Positions 1 to 9,306 of a DNA stretch of 64,000 bases are shown one piece after another. The notes beneath the pieces are model-generated. The model was not told the DNA's origin. It did no database searches and saw only the letters and a program-made list of their open reading frames with translations. Position 1 is the stretch's first letter. Every line of letters begins with the position of its first letter. Both the position numbers and the translations under genes were made by a program. The DNA comes from Staphylococcus condimenti (lineage in GTDB: Bacteria; Bacillota; Bacilli; Staphylococcales; Staphylococcaceae), in the NCBI RefSeq assembly GCF_001618885.1, contig NZ_CP015114.1, positions 1,302,001 through 1,366,000 of the forward strand. The letters run 5' to 3'.

Positions 1-399
1 ATCATTGCGATAAATGACTGGTTCATACTCATCTTCTTCCACTGGTTTACTATAATAATCCTCATCTGTTTCTTTTAACCCAAAGGCTTCGGCTTTATCT
101 GCTTCGCTCGTTCCGATATAACTTTGTCCTTGTGCATCATAATACAAATCAAACAAAGTGCCGCCATAACGCGCTTCATGCTTAATTTCATACAGTGCAT
201 CTATCTCTGTACGTTTGACTTCTTTATAATAAAGCGTATGATTTGTATGTTTGGTTGTTTGTGCCTTGAATCCCCATGCTTCAGCTTTTGGATTCTCTGT
301 AACTAATTTCAATTTAGGACTGAACTCATTCAATACTCTAAAAATTTCTCCTTGGTATTCTGCATAACGTCCATCCACTATAGTACGTTGATCTGCCAT
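1..399 (-). CDS. Hypothetical protein, C-terminus cut by window edge
   Basis: Open reading frame with no stop over 133 codons, running off the left edge, so only the N-terminal part is visible. It starts MADQRTIVDGRYAEY behind a GGTGG-type ribosome binding site. The protein is acidic and hydrophilic, rich in Glu, Asp, Tyr and Lys, with no signal peptide or membrane segment. I do not recognise a family or a catalytic motif. It is on the same strand as the HAD gene upstream of it, with about 40 bases between them, so the two may be co-transcribed. Function unknown. Confidence 0.75.
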   Translation of the reverse strand, partial: MADQRTIVDGRYAEYQGEIFRVLNEFSPKLKLVTENPKAEAWGFKAQTTKHTNHTLYYKEVKRTEIDALYEIKHEARYGGTLFDLYYDAQGQSYIGTSEADKAEAFGLKETDEDYYSKPVEEDEYEPVIYRND

Positions 400-438
400 A
401 TTATCCACCTCGCTTAGTAAAAAGCTGTATTTAAAAAG

Positions 439-1158
439 CTAATTTTCCGCCTTATTCTTCACCAAAATATCTACAGCTTCAGGTGCTGATTGGACGGTAT
501 AATCAGCATGTTGTAATTCATGTGCTTGCCCTACACCAGTAAGTACCGCAATTGAAAGTCCCAATCCAGCATTGATTGCAGTTTGAATGTCGTTTGGAGA
601 ATCACCCACAATTGCTATCTCTTCAGCGCGCAAATCCGAAACGTGTTCAAATAACGGTCGCAAAACTTCTGGATTAGGCTTTTCAGCAGCGTTTGCTTCA
701 GTCGAAATAATAAAATCGAAAAATGCTTCTGTATCTGTTGCTTCGATAAATTGCTCTGTTCCTTTTTTCGTATCACTTGTAAGTATGCCAATTTGATAGC
801 CGGCATCTTTTAAAGTATCCAATGCATCTGTCATACCTTCAATCCATTTAATTTCCGGAACACGATGATCTATCAAGTATTGGCTGGTTTGGCGAGTCCA
901 CTCAGAGACATCTTCTCCTGCTAAAGCATTGAAGTTCTGAATAATTTCATCCAAAGACCCGCATGCCATAGGTGTACCTGGTAAAACTTGATCTTTCTCT
1001 TTATCTACCCCTAAAGTTTTATAAGCATGCTCAACGTTTTTTTGTGAGATATACTTTTCCACAAATTCATCGACCATTTGAATGCCAACTTTCATCCAAC
1101 TCATATCAAAGTCGATTAAAGTTCCGTCTTTATCAAATAAAATCCATTTCAAAGCCAT
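439..1158 (-). CDS. HAD-superfamily hydrolase, phosphoglycolate-phosphatase-like
   Basis: A 239-residue cytoplasmic protein with the HAD phosphatase motifs in order: motif I DKDGTLIDF at residues 9-17 (nucleophile and acid/base Asp), motif II near ILTSDTKKG with its Ser/Thr, the Lys in EKPNPE, and motif IV GDSPNDI. The helical cap between motifs I and II fits the Gph/YhfF-like class. Likely dephosphorylates a small phosphorylated metabolite; the substrate cannot be told from sequence. It lies downstream of ilvE in the same direction, as in other staphylococci, separated by a small membrane-protein gene. Confidence 0.88.
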   Translation of the reverse strand: MALKWILFDKDGTLIDFDMSWMKVGIQMVDEFVEKYISQKNVEHAYKTLGVDKEKDQVLPGTPMACGSLDEIIQNFNALAGEDVSEWTRQTSQYLIDHRVPEIKWIEGMTDALDTLKDAGYQIGILTSDTKKGTEQFIEATDTEAFFDFIISTEANAAEKPNPEVLRPLFEHVSDLRAEEIAIVGDSPNDIQTAINAGLGLSIAVLTGVGQAHELQHADYTVQSAPEAVDILVKNKAEN

Positions 1159-1300
1159 CAGTTAACACGCTTCTTTCTTTGTATATTTATTTCATTTTAT
1201 CAATTTGCGAATACAGAAGGAAATTTTTATAAAATTCTTCATTCTAATACTCAATATTCATTTCGTTAATATTTTATTTAATTTGGTTCCAAGCTTTGTG

Positions 1301-1690
1301 TCACTCTTCTTTTTCTTTTGGCTTGGTATTATCTGGAAGTGTTCTAACAAAAGTAAATAAGACGACCGTTTGAATAAAGAGCATGATAAGCAAAGTTATT
1401 CTGATATAAAAATTATCTATAATAAAAATTGAAATTCCCATCAATATATACAAACTTGTTAAAATCTTAAATTTTTTCTTTAAAGTAAAACCTCTGTCTC
1501 TTTTAAAACTTTCTACATATTCATCGTAAATTTTTGTATTCACTAACCAACGGTTAAATTTTTTGGAACTTCTTGAAAAGCAGATTGCAGCTAATAATAA
1601 AAACGGTGTAGTGGGTAATAATGGTACTACAATTCCAACAAACCCTATACCAGCAAATATGATACCGAGTGTAACGAGTAAATATTTCAT
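1301..1690 (-). CDS. YbaN/DUF454-family small membrane protein
   Basis: A 129-residue protein. Its N-terminal 35 residues are a hydrophobic segment rich in Gly, Ile and Leu followed by PTTPFLLLAAICFSRSS, the sequence typical of the DUF454 (YbaN) inner-membrane family. Two further hydrophobic helices lie near residues 78-115. The tail ends in a charged PKEKEE. Its biochemical role is unknown. It sits alone between the HAD gene and the ilvE terminator, in the same direction, so it probably has its own promoter in the AT-rich gap at 1691-1744. Confidence 0.8.
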   Translation of the reverse strand: MKYLLVTLGIIFAGIGFVGIVVPLLPTTPFLLLAAICFSRSSKKFNRWLVNTKIYDEYVESFKRDRGFTLKKKFKILTSLYILMGISIFIIDNFYIRITLLIMLFIQTVVLFTFVRTLPDNTKPKEKEE

Positions 1691-1744
1691 TCAAGCACCT
1701 CTAATTGATAATTGATTTCAATTATATCAAATATCTGTTTGAAA

Positions 1745-1790
1745 ATAAAAAACAGGTCACCTGCTGCAACAAGCAGTTTTGACCTGTTTC
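1745..1790 (-). terminator. Intrinsic terminator of ilvE
   Basis: Inverted repeat AACAGGTCA...TGACCTGTT enclosing a smaller GCTGC/GCAG hairpin. Read on the minus strand it is followed by a T-rich run. It lies 54 bases past the ilvE stop. Confidence 0.8.
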
Positions 1791-1843
1791 TGATATTCAT
1801 AAAGGTTCAAATTCCTTTTAACTAAACGGATTTGTATACATTT

Positions 1844-2923
1844 TTAATATTCTGGTACTACGACTCTCCAACCTTGTGGATCGTCTAATTTACCGCTTTG
1901 AATACCTGTATATTCATCATATAAGCGTTGTGTAATTGGACCTGTTTCGTTATTGTTGATTGTGATTTCACGGTCTTCATATTTCAAAGTACCCACTGGT
2001 GAAATAACCGCAGCAGTACCTGTTCCGAATACTTCTTCCAATTCACCTTTATCATAAGATTCTAGTAATTCATCAATAGAGATATGACGTTCTTCTACTT
2101 CATATCCTAATTCTTTAGCTAATGCAATGACAGTTTTACGTGTAATACCTGGCAAGATACTGCCGTTTAATTCAGGGGTTACAAGTTTACCGTTTTCTAC
2201 GAAGAAGATATTCATACTACCCACTTCTTCAATATATTTGCGTTCTACACCATCTAACCATAATACTTGGTCGTAGCCTTGTTCATTAGCATTAGATTGT
2301 GATAATAAACTAGCTGCATAGTTACCTGCAACTTTTGCGAAACCTACACCGCCGCGTACAGCACGAACATATTCGTCTTCAACATAAATACGTGTTGGTT
2401 TCAATGAGTCTCCACCATAATAAGAACCTGAAGGAGATAAGATAATTAATAATTTATAATTATGTGCTGGGTGAACACCTAATCCCGCTTCTGTTGCGAA
2501 TACGAATGGGCGGATATATAATGATTGTCCTTCGCCTTCAGGCACCCAATCACGCTCTACGTCTACTAACTGTTTCAAGCCTTCTAATAACTCTTCTTCA
2601 TCAATTTGAGGCATTTCTAAACGATCAAGTGATTGATTGATACGTGCGAAGTTTTGGTCTGGTCTGAATAAAACAACTTCTCCATTATGCTTATAAGCTT
2701 TTAGTCCTTCAAATACAAGTTGACCATAATGAAGTCCTTGTGCAGCCGGATCTAATTCAATCGGTGCATAAGGTGTAATCTTCAAATCATGCCAACCGCC
2801 TTTTTCGCTATCGTAGTCATAACTTAACATGTAATCTGTGAAGTGTTGACCAAATCCTAAATTTTTCGGATCCGGCTTTTGTTTTAAGTCTTCACGTTTT
2901 TCAAATTTTACTTTTTCTGACAT
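1844..2923 (-). CDS. ilvE: Branched-chain amino acid aminotransferase
   Basis: A 359-residue PLP enzyme of fold type IV that interconverts Leu, Ile and Val with their 2-oxo acids using glutamate/2-oxoglutarate. The PLP lysine is in [10 protein letters not shown] (about residue 197), and the class IV signature runs from [13 protein letters not shown] to GSILPGITR. Length fits the family (about 358). The start is preceded by AGGAGG. It is monocistronic: an extended -10 promoter with a CodY-like box lies upstream and a hairpin terminator downstream. CodY control of branched-chain amino acid genes is known in staphylococci; here it is inferred from the site. Confidence 0.96.
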   Translation of the reverse strand: MSEKVKFEKREDLKQKPDPKNLGFGQHFTDYMLSYDYDSEKGGWHDLKITPYAPIELDPAAQGLHYGQLVFEGLKAYKHNGEVVLFRPDQNFARINQSLDRLEMPQIDEEELLEGLKQLVDVERDWVPEGEGQSLYIRPFVFATEAGLGVHPAHNYKLLIILSPSGSYYGGDSLKPTRIYVEDEYVRAVRGGVGFAKVAGNYAASLLSQSNANEQGYDQVLWLDGVERKYIEEVGSMNIFFVENGKLVTPELNGSILPGITRKTVIALAKELGYEVEERHISIDELLESYDKGELEEVFGTGTAAVISPVGTLKYEDREITINNNETGPITQRLYDEYTGIQSGKLDDPQGWRVVVPEY

Positions 2924-2969
2924 GACTTTGCCTCCTAAAATAAATACTTAATAAAGTGTTAACACTCAA

Positions 2970-2998
2970 ATTATAGCAATCTCGCGCATTGTATTCAA
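2970..2998 (-). promoter_or_regulatory. Sigma-A promoter of ilvE
   Basis: Minus-strand -35 TTGAAT (2993-2998), 17-base spacer, and -10 TATAAT (2970-2975) preceded by TGC, an extended -10. Transcription would start near 2963, inside a perfect 12-base palindrome (2955-2966). Confidence 0.75.
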
Positions 2999-3000
2999 TG

Positions 3001-3015
3001 AGTTTTTAGAAAATT
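3001..3015 (-). promoter_or_regulatory. CodY-like box upstream of ilvE
   Basis: On the minus strand AATTTTCTAAAAACT matches the CodY consensus AATTTTCWGAAAATT at 13 of 15 positions. It sits directly upstream of the ilvE -35 element, a position where CodY could repress or modulate. The match is seen; binding is inferred. Confidence 0.55.
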
Positions 3016-3267
3016 AAAAAAACACACTTACAAATCGAAATTGTTTCGCCCTTTTCAAAACCTTGATTTTGCCTTATATCTATAATTATTCTATATCACT
3101 GGTGCAAATGCAAACAGTAGCGGTCATATTAGTCTCATATATACAAAAAAGACAAACTGCACACTATTCCTTCTCTCAAAAGAAACACCGCTTCGTTCGT
3201 CTTTTTATTTTTTATGATAAAAGAACCTGCTTATTTCAATTTCTAACATCATTATATTCTTTAAATC

Positions 3268-4230
3268 TTAATGTTGTGTTGCAGCGTCTTTTGCTTTAAT
3301 CCCTTCTAACATAGCTACTGTCATTGCATCTAAATCATATTGAGGACTGAAACCCCATTCATCTGTTGAACAGCTGACATCAATACGGTCTGGCCAACTA
3401 TCAGCAATACCTTGACGGACAGGATCGACATCATATTTCAATACAAAATCAGGAATATGTTTGCGTATTGCTTCAGCAATTTCTTCTGGTTCAAAACTCA
3501 TGCCGCTTAAATTATAAGCACAACGGTGTTTAATCTTATCTTCATCAGCTTCCATCAGCTTGATAATAGCCTCTATTGCATCATCCATGAACATCATGTC
3601 CATGTACGTACCTTTATCGATAAAGCTTGTATATTCACCTTTTCGTAAAGCATCAAAATAAATTTCTACTGCGTAGTCAGTCGTACCGCCGCCTGGTTCT
3701 TTTACATAAGAAATCAAGCCTGGGAAACGTACACTGCGTGTATCGACGCCGAATTTACTATTATAATATTCACATAATAATTCACCAGAAACTTTATTTA
3801 CCCCATACATTGAAGTTGGACGTTGGATTGTTAATGCCGGTGTTTTATCTTTAGGTGTTGTAGGGCCGAATGCACCGATTGAACTTGGTGTGAAGAACTG
3901 CAAGTTATATTCACGTGATACCTCTAAAGCATTTACTAATCCGCCCATATTGATATTCCAAGCTAATAATGGGTTTTTTTCAGCTGTGGCTGATAGCAAT
4001 GCTGCCATATGCATAAGCGCATCGGGTTTGAATTCTGATACGATTTCTTCCATGCGCGTAATATCTGTAACATCTAAAAGCGCAAACGGTCCATCTTTAA
4101 TTGGAGAATCTGTTTCTGGCTCTCTGATATCTGTAGCTAAAACATTCTCTTCTCCATAAATTTCACGACATTTCAAAACAAGTTCTGTACCGATTTGGCC
4201 TAGTGCGCCAGTAATCATAATTCTTTCCAT
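3268..4230 (-). CDS. tdh: NAD-dependent epimerase/dehydratase, L-threonine 3-dehydrogenase-like
   Basis: A 320-residue extended short-chain dehydrogenase. Residues 3-12 carry the Rossmann motif ITGALGQIG; the active-site YGVNK (Tyr-x-x-x-Lys) follows in the middle. It resembles the GalE-like threonine dehydrogenases that oxidise threonine to 2-amino-3-oxobutyrate, the substrate of Kbl encoded about 2.4 kb away. An in-frame ATG nine bases further upstream abuts GAGGGG with no spacing, so I place the start at 4230, nine bases from that ribosome binding site. The substrate is inferred from family resemblance and the nearby kbl; a sugar-nucleotide epimerase cannot be fully excluded. Confidence 0.82.
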   Translation of the reverse strand: MERIMITGALGQIGTELVLKCREIYGEENVLATDIREPETDSPIKDGPFALLDVTDITRMEEIVSEFKPDALMHMAALLSATAEKNPLLAWNINMGGLVNALEVSREYNLQFFTPSSIGAFGPTTPKDKTPALTIQRPTSMYGVNKVSGELLCEYYNSKFGVDTRSVRFPGLISYVKEPGGGTTDYAVEIYFDALRKGEYTSFIDKGTYMDMMFMDDAIEAIIKLMEADEDKIKHRCAYNLSGMSFEPEEIAEAIRKHIPDFVLKYDVDPVRQGIADSWPDRIDVSCSTDEWGFSPQYDLDAMTVAMLEGIKAKDAATQH

Positions 4231-4359
4231 GAATTTCATCCCCTCATTTAAAGTTCATAGTAAAAACATGTTGTATTTCTGAGGTGTACATTCTGTTATT
4301 ATTTAACTATATTCTACAATAATCACTCACTATTGTATATACCATATGTACAAAAATAA

Positions 4360-4373
4360 GTAAAGCGCTTACA
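4360..4373. promoter_or_regulatory. Possible cre (CcpA) site
   Basis: GTAAAGCGCTTACA contains the central AAGCGCTT of catabolite-responsive elements but differs from the TGNAANCGNWNNCA consensus at its first two positions. It lies about 130 bases upstream of the threonine-dehydrogenase-like gene, so carbon control of threonine breakdown is plausible. The rest of the 4240-4438 gap shows no gene. Confidence 0.4.
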
Positions 4374-4438
4374 TTTTAAATTGCAAATTTCTCTTTATAT
4401 ATAAGTTTCAAAGTCTCTTAAATTTGAAAATGAAGCTT

Positions 4439-4900
4439 TTACAATTTTTTCCGTGCATATTGACGAAGGTTTTCATATCCCTCTTTCTCATAAAAGAAAG
4501 TAGCTGAAAGATTCTTATCCCAGTAATCTAACTCCACAGTTTTACATCCTTGCTGCTTTGCAAAATGTTCTGCAAATGCCATCAAAGCATGGCCATGGCC
4601 TTCTTGGCGATAATTGGGTTCAATACTTAATTGATGGATGTAAAGCGACTTCATTCCGTAACGAAAAGGTGTTTCCATTAATGAAACCACTTGAAACCAA
4701 ATATAACCGACAGCTTCCTCCCCATGATAAACTGCATAGAAATACTGTTCTTCTCTTTCTAATAGTTTTTGAAAAAAATCTAAGCTGTCTAAGTAATTAA
4801 AAGGCTTAAAAATATCTGGATACGCTTTTGCGTGTATACTATGAACCGCTTCGTTCAATCTTGCTAAAACAGCAGCATCTCTGCATACTTTTATTTCCAT
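4439..4900 (-). CDS. GNAT-family N-acetyltransferase
   Basis: A 153-residue acetyl-CoA-dependent acetyltransferase. The core motif is SIEPNYRQEGHGHALMAFAE (R/Q-x-x-G-x-G/A-type pyrophosphate loop), followed by LDYWDKNLSATFFYEKEGY, the usual C-terminal strand and helix. I chose ATG 4900; an in-frame GTG at 4909 overlaps the AAGAAGG ribosome binding site. The gene begins 15 bases after the stop of the frameshifted GNAT gene upstream, so the two were probably a pair. The acceptor substrate is unknown. Confidence 0.85.
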   Translation of the reverse strand: MEIKVCRDAAVLARLNEAVHSIHAKAYPDIFKPFNYLDSLDFFQKLLEREEQYFYAVYHGEEAVGYIWFQVVSLMETPFRYGMKSLYIHQLSIEPNYRQEGHGHALMAFAEHFAKQQGCKTVELDYWDKNLSATFFYEKEGYENLRQYARKKL

Positions 4901-4915
4901 TGTTTTCACCTTCTT

Positions 4916-5412
4916 TTATTGATTCGTCGATACAAGAAATCTTCTTACTATTTCCCCATCTACAACTGTACTTTCTAATTCCTTTGGATGAAACGCTAAT
5001 ATTGTTTTAGCAGATGCAATATTACTTTTATCACATGTCACAAGGGCATCACCTACATCATTTTGATTTAAAAATTCAAGCCCTTCTCTCAATAACTTTT
5101 TCGCATAACCTTGTCCTCGATAGTCAGGGCGAACTCCGTAACCGATATGACCGCCAATTCGTTTTAAGTGCTCATTAAGATAATGTCTTATATTGACCGC
5201 GCCTATAATCTCACCATTATCAAAAGAAAAAGAGTCGTATCAGGGACCGATTCTTTATTTAAATTACGCTGTTTCAATTCAGAAACTAGTTCACTATACG
5301 AAGCATAACGTTTGAGATCTATCGCAGTCGGTACGATTTGTTCTGTTTGCCAGGATTTGATATAAACATTAAAAGTGGCTTCGTCTGTTAATTTTAATTC
5401 ACGCATTTCCAT
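4916..5412 (-). pseudogene. GNAT acetyltransferase gene with a one-base frameshift
   Basis: From ATG 5412 (strong GGGGGG ribosome binding site) the frame reads MEMRELKLTDEATF and runs to VPDTTLFLL, then hits a stop at about 5203. The next frame continues without a gap as DNGEIIGAVNIRHYLNEHL, then VRPDYRGQGYAKKLL, the acetyl-CoA loop of GNAT enzymes, ending at TAA 4916-4918. Restoring one T in the run of four T (minus strand, near 5222) would give one intact protein of about 165 residues. Either a recent pseudogene or a base-call error in a short homopolymer; no canonical slippery heptamer is evident. Confidence 0.82.
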
Positions 5413-5515
5413 TATCACACGCCCCCCTTATTTAGTCGCTTATTGATTTGCCTCTATGTTATCATGATTTTAATAATTTCTTTAATCTAATACATATCAT
5501 TAAGGGGGCTTTATC

Positions 5516-6514
5516 ATGTGTACAAGTTTTACCTTTACTTCACAATATGATGCTGATTATCTTGGGCGGACAATGGATTTTTCGTTTCAATTGAATTCCT
5601 TTCCAAAAGTAATGCCTCGCGGTTATGAATGGGAAACTTCAAATGGCCGTACATTTGATTTGGAATACGGGTTTGTAGGTACCGCAATGACGACAAATGG
5701 TGTTGTATTTGCAGACGGCTTAAATGAACAAGGTTTATCAATTGCTGTTTTATACTATAGTGGAGAAGCTTCATACGCAACATCTACTTCCTCTAATAAT
5801 ATCAATTTAGAACCGGAAGAATTTATTATGTGGTTCCTCGGTATGAATAAATCAATTGCGGATTTAAAGGAGAATATCGATAAAGTGCGTATACTTAAAC
5901 AAGTCAATCCAGCATTAGATAGAGTGCCTCCTTTACATTTTTTAGTGACTGATCAAACAGGACAAAGTGTTGTTATTACACCTATAGAGGGACAACTTAT
6001 CGTACAAGATAATCCCGTTCAAGTATTGACAAATAACCCAAGTTTAGAATGGCATTATCAAAACCTTCGTCAAAATACAACGTTTAATGTAGAAGCACCT
6101 GCACCACAATTACTTGGTATGAAACACATTAAACCGATTGGAGTAGAAGCAGGCACAGAAAATCTTCCTGGAGGCTATACGTCACCTGCCCGTTTTGTCC
6201 GTGCTGCTTACTTCCGTCAATATATTGAAGATGCAGAAGATGAAAATAAGCGATTGAACAATATGTTCAAATTATTAGATACGGTTAGTGTTCCGCGCGG
6301 TATCATTCTTGAAGAAGGATTGCCGCATTATACACAGTATCAATGTGTAATGAATTGCAGTAATTTAAAATATTATTATCGCGATTATTATGGTTCTGAT
6401 GTATTTACAATAGAATTAACTGATGATTTAGTTACAGCTGATGAACCTAAATCTTATACCGTAAAACCAAGTTTGAAATTTGTAAATCTAAATGAAGAAG
6501 AAGCAGATGCCTAA
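5516..6514 (+). CDS. Choloylglycine hydrolase / penicillin V acylase family Ntn-hydrolase
   Basis: A 332-residue linear-amide hydrolase. Met1 is followed by Cys2, the N-terminal nucleophile exposed when Met is removed. Other family residues are visible: Arg in LGRTMDF (about 18) and Asp in the same motif, Asn in LTNNPSLEW, and Arg in SPARFVRAAYF. No signal peptide, so the enzyme is cytoplasmic. Members cleave bile salts, penicillin V or acyl-homoserine lactones; sequence alone does not choose among them. The gene has an AAGGGGG ribosome binding site and is divergent from the GNAT pair. In S. aureus, as I recall, a homologue lies elsewhere, so it may be an insertion here. Confidence 0.9.
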   Translation: MCTSFTFTSQYDADYLGRTMDFSFQLNSFPKVMPRGYEWETSNGRTFDLEYGFVGTAMTTNGVVFADGLNEQGLSIAVLYYSGEASYATSTSSNNINLEPEEFIMWFLGMNKSIADLKENIDKVRILKQVNPALDRVPPLHFLVTDQTGQSVVITPIEGQLIVQDNPVQVLTNNPSLEWHYQNLRQNTTFNVEAPAPQLLGMKHIKPIGVEAGTENLPGGYTSPARFVRAAYFRQYIEDAEDENKRLNNMFKLLDTVSVPRGIILEEGLPHYTQYQCVMNCSNLKYYYRDYYGSDVFTIELTDDLVTADEPKSYTVKPSLKFVNLNEEEADA

Positions 6515-6566
6515 TCTTCATTTAAAAATAGTTGTTAATACTAAAAAGAACTTTACTATCAAACAC

Positions 6567-6606
6567 AAAACAGGACCGTTCAATCAAATGAATGGTCCTG
6601 TTTCAC
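6567..6606. terminator. Bidirectional terminator between the acylase gene and kbl
   Basis: Inverted repeat ACAGGACC-TTCA / TGAA-GGTCCTGT flanked by A-rich sequence on one side and T-rich on the other. It separates two converging genes. Confidence 0.75.
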
Positions 6607-6627
6607 ATTTCTATTTAGAAAAATTTA

Positions 6628-7815
6628 TTAAATTACACCTAATTCTTTACCAACTTTTTCATAAGCTGATAATGCTTCGTCTAACATTTCTTTTGTGTGT
6701 GCTGCTGTAGGCATGTTACGTACACGACCTGTGCCGCGCGGTACAGTTGGGAACACGATAGATTTCACATACACGCCTTCATCTTTCAAACGTTTACTGA
6801 ATTCTTGTGTTTTCTTTTCATCCCCAATAATAACTGGAGTAATCGGTGTTTCAGAATCGCCGATATCATAACCTAGTTTTTTCAAACCATCTTTAAGATA
6901 ATTTGCATTATCCCATAATTTATCATGTAATTCAGTAGAATTCATTAATTTTCTTACCGCTGCAATAATAGCTGCTGAAGATTCTGGAGTTAATGACGTT
7001 GAGAATAAGAATGGACGTGATTGTACTTTCAACCAATCAATCAATTCTTGTGTACCTGCAACATAACCGCCTACTACCCCTATTGCTTTAGATAATGTAC
7101 CAATTTGGAAATCGATTTTATCTTGTAAGCCGAAATGTTTTACAGTACCTGCACCTTTACCCATTACACCAGAGCCATGTGCATCATCAACATAAGTAAT
7201 TAAACCGTATTCTTCCGCAATTTCAACGATTTCAGGCAATTTTGCAACATCGCCATCCATGCTGAAAACACCATCAGTGATATACATTACCTTATTATAT
7301 TGACCTGATTCTACAGCTTCTTTCGCTTTTTGACGCAAGTCATCCATATCTGAATGGTTAACTCGAATGATTTTAGCTTTAGACAAACGGCAACCATCAA
7401 TAATAGAAGCATGGTTCAATTCATCAGATAAAATCGCATCATTTTTATTCATAACCGCTGAAATAGCTGCCATATTACAGTTAAAACCAGATTGATAAGC
7501 AACAGCAGCTTCTGTACCTTTGAATTCTGCTAATGTTTCTTCTAATTCATCATGAATATCTAATGTACCGTTGATAGTACGAACAGCACCTGCGCCGACA
7601 CCGTATTTATCTACTGCGTCTTTCGCAACTTGTTTTAAATCTTCATTTGTTGCTAGACCTAAATAGTTATTTGAAGATAAGTTGATATAGCGCTTCCCAG
7701 CAATTGTAATTTCTGGACCATTTGCACCTTCTACTGTATCAATTTCATTGTAAAGGCCATTGTCTTTCAAATACTGAATATTTTCATCTAGAAAGCTGTG
7801 TAGTGATTGAACCAT
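6628..7815 (-). CDS. kbl: Glycine C-acetyltransferase (2-amino-3-ketobutyrate CoA ligase)
   Basis: A 395-residue PLP enzyme of the alpha-oxoamine synthase family, usual family length. Visible motifs: NNYLGLA near residue 50, the catalytic-site YVDDAHGSG, and the PLP lysine in [13 protein letters not shown]. With the threonine-dehydrogenase-like protein it would convert 2-amino-3-oxobutyrate and CoA to glycine and acetyl-CoA. BioF (8-amino-7-oxononanoate synthase) is the close relative; the nearby tdh-like gene and lack of bio genes favour Kbl. AAGGGGGG lies upstream of the ATG. Confidence 0.9.
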   Translation of the reverse strand: MVQSLHSFLDENIQYLKDNGLYNEIDTVEGANGPEITIAGKRYINLSSNNYLGLATNEDLKQVAKDAVDKYGVGAGAVRTINGTLDIHDELEETLAEFKGTEAAVAYQSGFNCNMAAISAVMNKNDAILSDELNHASIIDGCRLSKAKIIRVNHSDMDDLRQKAKEAVESGQYNKVMYITDGVFSMDGDVAKLPEIVEIAEEYGLITYVDDAHGSGVMGKGAGTVKHFGLQDKIDFQIGTLSKAIGVVGGYVAGTQELIDWLKVQSRPFLFSTSLTPESSAAIIAAVRKLMNSTELHDKLWDNANYLKDGLKKLGYDIGDSETPITPVIIGDEKKTQEFSKRLKDEGVYVKSIVFPTVPRGTGRVRNMPTAAHTKEMLDEALSAYEKVGKELGVI

Positions 7816-7965
7816 TGTAAGTGGGTCCCCCCTTGTTTATTAAATTCACATCTATCATAACCCATTTTTTTAGAATATAAAAGCTGATAATTACCAAATC
7901 GCATTAAATTGACTTTTTAGAAACTCTTCTGCTTTTATAGGATAAGGTTTATGGAACACATAACG

Positions 7966-7974
7966 TGCTATAAT
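7966..7974 (+). promoter_or_regulatory. Extended -10 promoter of the M20 hydrolase gene
   Basis: TGCTATAAT, a perfect -10 with the TGn extension, about 36 bases before the start codon at 8011. The -35 region is poor, as is common with extended -10 promoters. Confidence 0.55.
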
Positions 7975-8010
7975 ATGTACATCTATACTTTTATAAAGGG
8001 GTTGAAACCA

Positions 8011-9192
8011 ATGATTAACTGGTATCAGCTTGCACATGATAAAGAAAAAACGATGATCCAAATTAGACGACATCTACATCAATACCCCGAATTATCTTTC
8101 GAAGAAAGTCATACACATGATTATATTGTTAATCAGTTAGAACAACTTTCATGTGAAATTCGTCGTCCGGTTGGAAAAAATGGGATTGTAGCAACATTCA
8201 AAGGTCAAGGTGATGGTCCTACTATTGCTTTACGTGCAGACTTTGATGCATTGCCGATTACAGAACTTAATGACAAACCTTACCGTTCTAAGAATGAAGG
8301 ATGTATGCATGCGTGCGGTCATGACGGCCACACTGCTATTCTTTTAGGTGTTGCTGAAATTATAAATGAGCACCTTGCCCATCTGAATGGAAATGTTGTT
8401 CTGATTTTTCAGTATGGTGAAGAAATTGTCCCTGGAGGCGCACAACAAATGATTGACGATGGCTGTTTAGATGGTGTTGATAGAGTTTACGGCAATCATT
8501 TATGGAGCGGTTATCCAACAGGTATTATCTATTCGCGTCCCGGTGCAATGATGGCATCTCCTGATGAATTCACTGTAAAAATCACTGGAAAAGGCGGCCA
8601 TGGTGCAAAACCGCATGAAACAATCGACCCGATTGTTATTTTGGCTGAATTTATCTTAAGTGCTCAAAAAATTGTTTCTCGCACTGTAGATCCAATTAAA
8701 CAAGCTGTTGTGACTTTTGGGATGATTCAAGCCGGTGCATCAGACAGTGTGATTCCTGATTCGGCTATTTGCAAAGGAACTGTGCGTACTTTTGATCCAG
8801 ATGTGCAAACACATATTATGAATAAATTAGATAAACTATTACAAGGTTTAGCAGTTGCGAATGATATCGAGTACGATTTAGCCTATGAACGCGGATATGT
8901 CCCTGTGCATAATAATCCTCAAGCTTATGAAGTTGTGAAAGAAGCAGCTAATGACTTGAACTTAAGATTTACTGAGGCAGATATGATGATGGTAGGAGAA
9001 GATTTCTCTGCTTACCAACGTGTAAGACCGGGTGCTTTCTTTTTGACTGGCTCTGGAAATGCGAGTAAGGGAACAGATCATCCACATCATAGTCCCTATT
9101 TTGACATTGATGAAGCAGCGTTGAAATATGCAGCGAGTGAGTTCTTAAAAATATTAGAATTAGAAGATGTTATAAAGACTGAAAGATTATAA
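8011..9192 (+). CDS. M20-family amidohydrolase (N-acyl-L-amino acid hydrolase type)
   Basis: A 393-residue di-metal peptidase-family enzyme. Metal ligands are visible in HACGHDGHTA, GEEIVPGGA (catalytic Glu pair) and the C-terminal HPHHSPYF; the dimerisation domain lies in the middle around GKGGHGAKPHE. It should release an amino acid from an N-acyl or similar conjugate; relatives include aminoacylases and IAA-conjugate hydrolases. I chose ATG 8011, nine bases after AAGGGG; an ATG 60 bases upstream has no ribosome binding site and would lie on the promoter. Divergent from kbl, converging on tuf. Confidence 0.92.
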   Translation: MINWYQLAHDKEKTMIQIRRHLHQYPELSFEESHTHDYIVNQLEQLSCEIRRPVGKNGIVATFKGQGDGPTIALRADFDALPITELNDKPYRSKNEGCMHACGHDGHTAILLGVAEIINEHLAHLNGNVVLIFQYGEEIVPGGAQQMIDDGCLDGVDRVYGNHLWSGYPTGIIYSRPGAMMASPDEFTVKITGKGGHGAKPHETIDPIVILAEFILSAQKIVSRTVDPIKQAVVTFGMIQAGASDSVIPDSAICKGTVRTFDPDVQTHIMNKLDKLLQGLAVANDIEYDLAYERGYVPVHNNPQAYEVVKEAANDLNLRFTEADMMMVGEDFSAYQRVRPGAFFLTGSGNASKGTDHPHHSPYFDIDEAALKYAASEFLKILELEDVIKTERL

Positions 9193-9201
9193 AAAATATA
9201 G

Positions 9202-9239
9202 AAACGGAGACCTTGGTAGAAGGTTTCCGTTTTAATTTT
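9202..9239 (+). terminator. Terminator of the M20 hydrolase gene
   Basis: AAACGGA-ACCTT / AAGGT-TCCGTTT hairpin with a GGTAG loop, followed by TTTTAATTTT, ten bases after the stop codon. Confidence 0.8.
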
Positions 9240-9244
9240 GACAT

Positions 9245-9273
9245 AAAAAAAGAGCCCCTCAATGAGGAGCTCT
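9245..9273 (-). terminator. Terminator of tuf (str operon end)
   Basis: Minus-strand AGAGCTCCTCA / TGAGGGGCTCT hairpin followed by TTTTTTT, 34 bases past the tuf stop. It is immediately next to the converging terminator of the M20 gene. Confidence 0.88.
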
Positions 9274-9306
9274 CTATTAAAAGTCAACTAAAGTTATAGT
9301 TGAAAA

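Noticed and set aside
5203..5240. Programmed -1 frameshift in the broken GNAT gene
   Set aside because: The T-rich tract does not form a canonical X-XXY-YYZ heptamer in frame and no strong downstream pseudoknot was seen; mutation or base-call error is simpler.
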